A stretch of DNA of 5,027 bases, taken from positions 1 through 5,027 of the forward strand of contig JALLOL010000192.1 in NCBI GenBank assembly GCA_027717875.1. Reading direction: 5' to 3'. The DNA is from Acidobacteria bacterium AH-259-L09. GTDB taxonomy: Bacteria > Acidobacteriota > UBA6911 > RPQK01. Shown piece by piece: positions 1 through 5,027 of the stretch. A program made the translations under genes and the position numbers. The notes beneath the pieces were generated by a model. That model was given only the letters and a program-made list of their open reading frames with translations. It ran no database searches and was not told where the DNA came from. Each line of letters starts with the position of its first letter. Positions within the stretch are counted from its first letter, which is position 1.

Positions 1-1225
1 CCAGGACCGAAAGCTCGTGCGACGATCCGGGCGGTAACGAGTCCTCGATTTTTCCGAGCACTCGCAAATGCCAATCACCAGTTAATCGGTCTTTGTGCAG
101 GCGATAGGGCAGGCTTTCCGGCTGAAGCTTCACAAACTCCCGGACGCGGACGTCGGGCCGGCCGTCGATGGGGGCCGTGGTACCGTCCGGGTCGATGATG
201 TGCCGGCTCAAGTTGTAGTAAAAGTATCCTTGATCCTCTTCAAAGAAATGCCACTCATAGAAAATCCGCACGAAATGGATATCACTCTCGCCCGGTCCCA
301 GATAAGTGGAGCGCGGAGGCTCGTTTCTCAGGAGGTTGAAGCCGATGGTGAAATCGACCTGCAGGTTGTTCTCGTCAAGATAATGGCCTCTTTGTTCGTA
401 ATTTTTGGCCGGTGCCAAACGGCGAACGGGTCGCAGCCACCCTCGGCCGAAATCTTCCTTGAGGATCGGGCCGCTCTTCCAGCCACTGTCTGAGCCCCCC
501 TCCAGTACCCGGACTTCCCGGTAGGCATCCCATCCTCCCCAGAACCCGCCCTTGTTGAGCCGGTCCAAAATCAGCTTGGGGAGGCGAAAGGGCCGGCCTT
601 GCACTACCGGGACGTCACCAAAGCGCAGTTCTTCTTTGCGCAAAAACTTTAGGGTGCCCGCATAGGTGCTGGACTGCCCCCGCCCTCCCAGCAGCCGGCC
701 GTCTCGCAAGAATTTGAAGCCGAATTGAACCTGATAGTCCCCCGAAACCAAGGCCGATTCATCCTTGACCAGTTCCAGCAGATTAAAGCTCGCCCGATGC
801 AGGACAGCCTTGTCACCCCCCGTCAAGTCGTCCCAGCTGAAACTGACGCAACCCGGTTCGCTGGAGCCACAGAGGCCGCGCGACGCCGGCGGGGTTTTCA
901 GCAGATCCTCGCCCTGACTGTTGGTCAGTTCGAGCACCTCGACGGTGAAGTCCTCATAGGCCTGACCCAATGCCAGCGGCTTGAACTCGATCGAAAAATA
1001 AGGATCCTCAGGTGTCACCACCTCGGTGGAGCCGACCGCGCCGCCCTCCGGATCGTGGCTCACGGGAACATGAAAGACGTAATAGTAGTCCTGGAAGAGC
1101 CTGACCCCCAGCTGGGTGTCCAGAGCGTTCTGATACAAAAACACCAGGGCGATGACGATTTTAGCCATGTTCATCCACAAGTTGGCGAAATCGTGGCCAC
1201 TGGCTCGGTAAAGTAAGGGGTGCAT
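1..1225 (-). CDS. Hypothetical exported or membrane-anchored protein, C-terminus beyond left edge
   Basis: This minus-strand frame is open from 1225 to the window edge, giving 408 codons with no stop and no end in view. I do not recognise the family. The N-terminus (MHPLLYRASG) is followed by one hydrophobic stretch at about residues 21-31 (AKIVIALVFLY), which could be a short signal anchor. The rest is hydrophilic and rich in Tyr, Phe and Trp, with alternating beta-like segments, for example around residues 86-101, 162-173 and 380-392. Cys119 and Cys126 could form a disulphide, which would suit an extracytoplasmic location. The ATG at 1225 is the first ATG after the upstream stop. Internal ATGs at 1174 and 1168 are alternatives, and no strong Shine-Dalgarno is visible. 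The gene starts 26 bp after the PilZ-like gene on the same strand, so co-transcription is likely. The coding call rests on the long open frame and protein-like composition; function is unknown. Confidence 0.75.
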   Translation of the reverse strand, partial: MHPLLYRASGHDFANLWMNMAKIVIALVFLYQNALDTQLGVRLFQDYYYVFHVPVSHDPEGGAVGSTEVVTPEDPYFSIEFKPLALGQAYEDFTVEVLELTNSQGEDLLKTPPASRGLCGSSEPGCVSFSWDDLTGGDKAVLHRASFNLLELVKDESALVSGDYQVQFGFKFLRDGRLLGGRGQSSTYAGTLKFLRKEELRFGDVPVVQGRPFRLPKLILDRLNKGGFWGGWDAYREVRVLEGGSDSGWKSGPILKEDFGRGWLRPVRRLAPAKNYEQRGHYLDENNLQVDFTIGFNLLRNEPPRSTYLGPGESDIHFVRIFYEWHFFEEDQGYFYYNLSRHIIDPDGTTAPIDGRPDVRVREFVKLQPESLPYRLHKDRLTGDWHLRVLGKIEDSLPPGSSHELSVL

Positions 1226-1251
1226 CGAACTCAATTCGTTTTCAGCCAATC

Positions 1252-1836
1252 TTACCCCCGGCTCTGTCCTATGGCCCTGACCTCTTCCCTGCCGGCAAGG
1301 GCCCGGATCCAGGCAAATCCCCCGATGGAAGCCACCATCAACACCAGCAGGAACTTGGAAAGTGTGTCCACCCACCATCGATCGCCCACGAGGATCGGCA
1401 AGATAATTGCCAACGCCCCGCACAATAGGCCGCAGGCGGAGACGACTGTGGCGCTCGTATAGAGTTTGGACGCCCTCAAGGCGGCGTCCGGCTCCCGGCG
1501 ATTTAACGACACCGTCATCCCGGCGAACCAATCTTGCAAGGCAGCAGGAGCGGGACGGTCAAATTCAACCTCGAGGCCGTGGGGTTGCTTCTCAATAACC
1601 GTGCACTCGCAGCGAAAGGTCTGGGGCATGAACGGATTGTTCGACCACTCAAGACGAACTGTCTTGAGGTTTGCCGGTGGGTCGGGCCACTGCAGAAACA
1701 TTCCTTGGGGACCCACGTGAATCAAATCGGGTTCGTAGACAGACTCTCCGCCTTGCCCGCTGCTATAGCCGACCTTGAGAGCCGCCCCGGCCAACCCCAG
1801 GGCCGTCAGCTCCAATGGACCATCTGTTGCGCTCAT
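1252..1836 (-). CDS. PilZ-like domain protein with two C-terminal transmembrane helices
   Basis: The product is 194 residues. Residues 20-105 resemble a divergent PilZ domain: DLIHVGPQGMFL at 37-48 matches the (D/N)xSxxGMFL turn of PilZ proteins loosely, with Val where Ser is usual, and GLEVEFD at 87-93 resembles the GxGVxF strand. The RxxxR motif that binds cyclic di-GMP is not visible, so the domain may not bind the nucleotide. Two hydrophobic helices follow at about 128-150 and 161-181, and the chain ends with a short charged tail. The expected topology is a cytoplasmic domain held at the inner membrane. The start at 1836 is preferred over an in-frame TTG at 1866 because a good ribosome binding site lies 5 nt before it. 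The unrecognised gene follows after 26 bp, so the two probably act together. The coding call is firm; the PilZ assignment is tentative and based only on motif resemblance. Confidence 0.75.
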   Translation of the reverse strand: MSATDGPLELTALGLAGAALKVGYSSGQGGESVYEPDLIHVGPQGMFLQWPDPPANLKTVRLEWSNNPFMPQTFRCECTVIEKQPHGLEVEFDRPAPAALQDWFAGMTVSLNRREPDAALRASKLYTSATVVSACGLLCGALAIILPILVGDRWWVDTLSKFLLVLMVASIGGFAWIRALAGREEVRAIGQSRG

Positions 1837-1841
1837 GATCA

Positions 1842-1848
1842 CTCCACC
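1842..1848 (-). promoter_or_regulatory. Ribosome binding site of the PilZ-like gene
   Basis: On the minus strand the sequence reads GGTGGAG, then TGATC, then ATG. This is a good Shine-Dalgarno with 5-nt spacing, and it decides the start at 1836 rather than the upstream TTG at 1866. It also shows that the PilZ-like gene keeps its own translation signal, so the breakpoint of the neighbouring inverted fragment most likely lies to its right, at about 1849-1870. Confidence 0.6.
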
Positions 1849-1866
1849 CAGTGTTTGGACCTTCAA

Positions 1867-2255
1867 CCTGTGAAGCTAGTTTCCACTCCCCGCTGGAAGG
1901 ACGACACCTGGACTGACTTTGGAAACATTGCTGGACCGGGTGATCTTTATCGTGCGGAAATGGCAGAGCACGATGACCAGATCTGGGTGGTGTGGCCGCA
2001 ACAACGAGAAGAAAACTGGGACCTCTACGCGCGCACCTATTCGTCGGACGGCTGGTCCGGCACCTTTCGATTAACTTCCAGTCTTTATCCCGACTGGAAC
2101 CATCAAATCGCCAGTGACCACTCCGGTCGCCTCTGGCTGGCTTGGCAGGGAGGTCAAAGCGACGGAGAGAAAGCGAATTCGGAAGTTTTCCTCCGCTTCT
2201 TTGAAAATGGAACCTGGTCCAGCCCCCTGAACATCAGCAATCATTCGGCCAACGC
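1867..2255 (+). pseudogene. Internal fragment of a DUF3604-associated propeller-repeat protein, both ends missing
   Basis: This is the only plus-strand stretch that reads as real protein. It has about 130 codons and consists of repeated units of the type found in exo-sialidase-like or BNR-like beta-propellers: QIWVVWPQQREENWDLYART, then GRLWLAWQGGQSD, then VFLRFFENGTWSSPLNISNH. The pattern of (x)WVxW, YxR, and W(S/T) followed by a short loop recurs twice. In DUF3604 proteins such repeats lie before the PHP-like catalytic domain. There is no start codon with a ribosome binding site and no signal peptide, so the 5' end is missing. Past about 2255 the frame runs on to 2529 only as antisense of the ATPase gene, and before about 1867 it is antisense of the PilZ-like gene. 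The boundaries are estimates, uncertain by about 20 bp on the left and 10-15 bp on the right. It is either a relic of a duplicated or inverted gene or an assembly chimera. Family assignment is by pattern only. Confidence 0.7.
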
Positions 2256-3548
2256 CTGGTCCACCGGCTCGGAGATGGCAAATCCCTGCTGTTGCATGAA
2301 CCGGGCACTTCCGACAACGATATGTTTACTGCTTTCGCCTCCAGGGCGATCCGATGAGGATGCCTGGAGATTCAGAACACCTTCCATTCCCAACCCAGCA
2401 TGTCGCTGCACCTGCTGTGTCGGATACAACTCGAGGCCTTGCACTTGGGCGGAATCTCGTATGGCGGTTGCCAAGAGATGTTCCGAGTGGGACTCGAGGG
2501 AAGCGGCCCAGGCCAAAACGTCCCTCTGATCCAATCCATTGAACGAGAGCACCTCAACCAGCTCCGGACGCCCCCGTGTCAGCGTCCCGGTCTTGTCAAA
2601 GGCCAGGCAGTCCACTTCTGCCAGTTTTTCAAGTTGGACGCCGCCTTTGACCACAACCCCCATCCGGGCCAGAAAACTCACCGAGGCCAAAACGGCTGCG
2701 GGAGTGGCCAGAACCATGGCGCAGGGACAGGCGACGATCAGGATTGCGACCGATCGCATGACGTCTCCGGTAACGAGATAGCAGAGCACGCCAATACCCA
2801 GGACCAGCGGCAGAAAGTAGCGGGCGTAACGGTCGGCCGTGCGCTGAATGGGAGCCTTGTTTTCCTTGGCGTGCTGGACCAGCTGCACGATCCGACTTAA
2901 GACCGTCGATTCACCAATCTGACCAGCTTCCACGATCAGACGACTGCTTTCATTGAGAGTTCCGGCATAGACCTTTTCACCGACCAGTCGCTCTCGGGGA
3001 ATTGATTCGCCAGTAATCGAACTCTCGTCGATGAGAGATTCACCTTCGAGGATCTTTCCATCGATAGGGATTCGCTGGCCGGGATAGATGATCACTTGCT
3101 CGCCCGGCTCTATCTCTTCCACATGGACTTTTGTTTCCACTCCGTTGCGCAAAACCTGGGCGTGATGGGGAATACAGGATAAGAGACGTTTCAGGTCGGA
3201 CCGGAATTTTCGTCCAGTGTATTCTTCCAGTGTTTCACCGACCAGCATGATGTAGACCACTTCTGCGGCCGCCAGATATTCTCCGACGTAAAGAGCGGCC
3301 ACAGCGGCAACCATCACTGCCTGATCGGCGCTGATTTTGCGAGCGGCAAGATCCCGAAAAGCCTTGCTAAAGGTGCGATACCCGAAGATAAAAGTAAGGG
3401 CAATGGCGAGATCCCACTGAAATGGTGACTGAACCCACTGCTGCCAATAGGCCACCAGCAAAAAGGCGCCCAGGACGAGGCCTGCAAATCGCCAACGGAA
3501 ATCCGAGGTGTCTTCCAAATCTACCACGTGCGCCAGTGGGATAAACAT
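2241..3548 (-). CDS. Heavy-metal P1B-type ATPase, truncated after the nucleotide-binding domain
   Basis: The product is a metal-exporting ATPase of the inner membrane. There is no N-terminal metal-binding domain; the first hydrophobic helices begin near residue 20. Four helices precede the actuator domain (about 20-36, 44-58, 75-89 and 91-106). The actuator TGES motif is at 179-182. The metal-site helix carries CPC at 274-276, preceded by another helix at 243-260. The phosphorylated aspartate lies in DKTGT (318-322). The nucleotide-binding domain shows SEHLL at 355-359 and GLGMEG at 385-390. The protein then ends at residue 435. The hinge motif GDGxNDxPAL and the last two helices of the family, roughly 200 residues, are absent, so this form should be inactive. 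Real ATPase sequence appears to continue to SEPVDQALA, after which the stop comes from the inverted fragment. The ATG at 3548 has an in-frame TAA a few codons upstream and is the first ATG. Metal specificity cannot be read with confidence. Confidence 0.9.
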   Translation of the reverse strand: MFIPLAHVVDLEDTSDFRWRFAGLVLGAFLLVAYWQQWVQSPFQWDLAIALTFIFGYRTFSKAFRDLAARKISADQAVMVAAVAALYVGEYLAAAEVVYIMLVGETLEEYTGRKFRSDLKRLLSCIPHHAQVLRNGVETKVHVEEIEPGEQVIIYPGQRIPIDGKILEGESLIDESSITGESIPRERLVGEKVYAGTLNESSRLIVEAGQIGESTVLSRIVQLVQHAKENKAPIQRTADRYARYFLPLVLGIGVLCYLVTGDVMRSVAILIVACPCAMVLATPAAVLASVSFLARMGVVVKGGVQLEKLAEVDCLAFDKTGTLTRGRPELVEVLSFNGLDQRDVLAWAASLESHSEHLLATAIRDSAQVQGLELYPTQQVQRHAGLGMEGVLNLQASSSDRPGGESSKHIVVGSARFMQQQGFAISEPVDQALAE

Positions 3549-3587
3549 GCTTTGAAGGTAACTCTTCCAGTGTTAGGAGAATGCCCG

Positions 3588-3616
3588 ATGTTATGTTCCG
3601 GCTTCTATTTTGTCAA
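3588..3616 (-). promoter_or_regulatory. Probable sigma70-type promoter of the ATPase gene
   Basis: On the minus strand a perfect -35 hexamer TTGACA (3611-3616) is followed after exactly 17 bp by TAACAT (3588-3593), which matches four of six -10 positions. The -35 box overlaps the TGA stop of the DUF3604 gene. Transcription would start near 3580 and leave an untranslated leader of about 30 nt before the ATG at 3548. A GGAAGAG stretch lies in the leader, but about 14 nt from the ATG, which is far for a Shine-Dalgarno. If real, the ATPase can be expressed independently of the DUF3604 gene. Confidence 0.45.
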
Positions 3617-5027
3617 GGAACGCCGGGCTTTACTTCCAGCCAAATCGGGGAAGACCAGGCCATGTGACCATCCTCTTGAATCAGCCGCACATAGTAATAA
3701 GTGTTCTCGACCAAGGGCTCCGTAGACAGAAAGCTAAATTCAGCCTCCTGCTCATTGGGCTGAGTGGTATACACGAAGCGGTTGTTGCGGATGACTTCGA
3801 TAATCTTAATTGGCGCAGTTCCGACCGCGTTCACGCGAATTTTCGGCTGCCCGCTGGCGCGCCCTGTCTGCCCCATCAAAAGCTCACCGTCAGGCAGTTC
3901 CAACCGAAAATCGAGAATAATGTTGTCCGAGGCGGCATAAGTCCGTTTGGCCTTGAGAGCCTCAAGCACCGACTGGCGCGAAAGGTCCTCAGCATAGACA
4001 GCGGCATAAGACATGTGAGTCGAGCCGTGATCCGAGCTGGCAATAAATCCGAGTTTAGCCCCGTTTGCCAGCGCATCCCAAGCCCAGGAGCCCTCCCTTT
4101 TCCCCCAGATCTGCTCAACACGGGGGGGCTGTGGTGCTCCCTCATATTCGTAAGACTGTCGTCGTCCCTGGTAGATTTCCATGACCGGCTCGTAGCGCGG
4201 ATTGTGGTACCTCCAGTTGATTGCGGGGCCGGTAAGCTGATGAGGAATGACGACCACCCCCAGGAAGGGAGATCGATCTAGATCCGCCCAGAGGTCGGTG
4301 GGAACGTTGTTACCCTGCGTTCCTTTCAGGAGCGGGCCTCCCCGCTGAGCAAAAATCAAGTTCTTGTGTCCCCCCGGACTGAGCTTGGATCTCTCGTAGG
4401 CATAGAGGGGTTCAAACGTCTTGTGAAAACGGTGCAGATCCGCATATTTCTGCGAGCGCCACCACGTCATGGCATTGATTCCGGATCGGGAGGGCTCTCC
4501 GGTGATGTGATCCGTGGCCGCGAAGAAATCCATCTGTGCGGCATCAAACGCATAACGATAGGCGTCCTCGAGTGCTCCATCGGGTCGGCCGTGATGGTTG
4601 ATGTCGGTGTGACGATGGAGCTCTCCCCAGAGGAGCCGGTACCGTTTCTCTTTCGTTTGCAAGACGTAATCAGACCAGATCTTTTTCCATCCTTGGGACG
4701 GTGAGGGTTCGTCGATTGTGACTGGATGAAGTTCAGTCGGCGCAACCTCCGTGCCGAACGCAGAGATCTGGGTCAGGTGTATATCATTATGAACGGCATT
4801 AAAAGGAGAGTCGAAAACTCGGGTATCGGATACCCAACCCACCATTAGTTGTCCCTTTGCTGAGCGGGCTATTGCCAGAGGCGCCCCCTGTCGGCCGAAA
4901 CTGGCATCGAAAACAAATGGTTCACTCCACCGGTCGCCCTCCAGGAAGATGGCCGCCTGCTGCCAGATCCGGTTCAAGAAATTTACGCGAAAGAAGAGCC
5001 ACAAGCGACCCTTCGAGTCTACGGCCA
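3613..5027 (-). CDS. DUF3604-family protein with PHP-like metal-binding domain, N-terminus beyond right edge
   Basis: The frame is open across the right edge, so the in-frame TTG at 5004 is internal and not a start; the residues before it read AVDSKGR, continuing a propeller-type repeat (DSKGRLWLFF, then DRWSEP). Counting from that TTG, residues 1-80 are the last propeller-like repeats. The PHP-like domain starts with WGELHRHTD at 126-134, followed by AATDH at 162-166, IPHQ at 253-256, EIYQG at 276-280 and SSDHGSTH at 323-330. These His and Asp clusters match the metal ligands of PHP-type phosphoesterases, but the substrate of DUF3604 proteins is not known to me. A C-terminal beta-sandwich follows at 380-463 and ends with the family-typical TYYYVRLIQEDG and AWSSPIW. 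The protein ends normally at TGA 3613-3615. Proteins of this type are usually exported; the signal peptide would lie outside the window. The ATPase gene follows 64 bp downstream on the same strand. Confidence 0.9.
   Translation of the reverse strand, partial: AVDSKGRLWLFFRVNFLNRIWQQAAIFLEGDRWSEPFVFDASFGRQGAPLAIARSAKGQLMVGWVSDTRVFDSPFNAVHNDIHLTQISAFGTEVAPTELHPVTIDEPSPSQGWKKIWSDYVLQTKEKRYRLLWGELHRHTDINHHGRPDGALEDAYRYAFDAAQMDFFAATDHITGEPSRSGINAMTWWRSQKYADLHRFHKTFEPLYAYERSKLSPGGHKNLIFAQRGGPLLKGTQGNNVPTDLWADLDRSPFLGVVVIPHQLTGPAINWRYHNPRYEPVMEIYQGRRQSYEYEGAPQPPRVEQIWGKREGSWAWDALANGAKLGFIASSDHGSTHMSYAAVYAEDLSRQSVLEALKAKRTYAASDNIILDFRLELPDGELLMGQTGRASGQPKIRVNAVGTAPIKIIEVIRNNRFVYTTQPNEQEAEFSFLSTEPLVENTYYYVRLIQEDGHMAWSSPIWLEVKPGVP

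Noticed and set aside
95..1216. Plus-strand genes at 95-493 and 725-1216
   Set aside because: The minus strand is open without a stop from 1225 to the window edge and gives more protein-like sequence with a plausible start and operon position. The plus frames are shadows of it.
1837..1866. Start of the PilZ-like gene at TTG 1866
   Set aside because: The ATG at 1836 has a good Shine-Dalgarno 5 nt upstream; the TTG has none and would place the start in or next to the foreign fragment.
1840..2260. Insertion sequence or integron cassette as the source of the inverted fragment
   Set aside because: I see no transposase, terminal inverted repeats, target duplication or attachment-site-like hairpin at either boundary.
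1534..2529. A single 331-residue plus-strand gene
   Set aside because: Only about 1867-2255 reads as protein of a known type. The parts before and after are antisense of the PilZ-like gene and of the ATPase, both strongly supported on the minus strand.
3213..3571. Repeated word TCCAGTGT at about 3214, 3227 and 3557 and a similar word near 1853 as a functional repeat
   Set aside because: The copies are short, irregularly spaced and two lie inside the ATPase coding region; chance or codon use explains them.
3610..4281. A 223-residue plus-strand gene
   Set aside because: It is antisense to the DUF3604 C-terminal half, which carries clear family motifs on the minus strand.
5002..5004. TTG at 5004 as the start of the DUF3604 gene
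   Set aside because: The frame continues upstream to the edge with AVDSKGR, which completes a typical repeat strand, so the TTG codes for an internal Leu.

Overview
The window looks like bacterial chromosome or metagenome-contig sequence of moderately high GC content. All substantial genes but one fragment lie on the minus strand. There is no marker gene for a firm taxonomic call. The DUF3604/PHP-type protein with beta-propeller-like repeats, together with a P1B ATPase lacking an N-terminal metal-binding domain, is a combination I associate with environmental Gram-negative phyla such as Planctomycetota, Verrucomicrobiota or Acidobacteriota. That is a weak inference.

Layout, read right to left along the minus strand. 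(1) 5027 to 3613 holds the C-terminal ~470 residues of a DUF3604-family protein whose N-terminus lies beyond the right edge. (2) A 64-bp gap carries a good sigma70-like promoter, whose -35 box overlaps the end of the DUF3604 gene. (3) 3548 to 2241 is a heavy-metal P1B-type ATPase that is intact up to the nucleotide-binding domain and then stops abruptly. (4) About 1867 to 2255 holds a ~130-codon stretch on the opposite strand. It has lost both ends and encodes the kind of propeller repeats expected in the N-terminal half of a DUF3604 protein. (5) 1836 to 1252 is a small PilZ-like protein with two C-terminal membrane helices. (6) 1225 to the left edge is a long unrecognised, probably membrane-anchored and exported protein that runs off the window and probably forms an operon with (5).

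The central observation is the break near 2250. The ATPase loses its C-terminal third exactly where the inverted repeat-protein fragment begins, and the fragment ends just before a PilZ-like gene that is complete with its ribosome binding site. This is either a real rearrangement that killed the ATPase or an assembly/amplification chimera. The fragment covers a part of the family architecture that the DUF3604 gene at the right edge should contain just outside the window, so the two explanations can be separated by comparing sequences. I see no CRISPR array, RNA gene, transposase or convincing new multi-gene system here.
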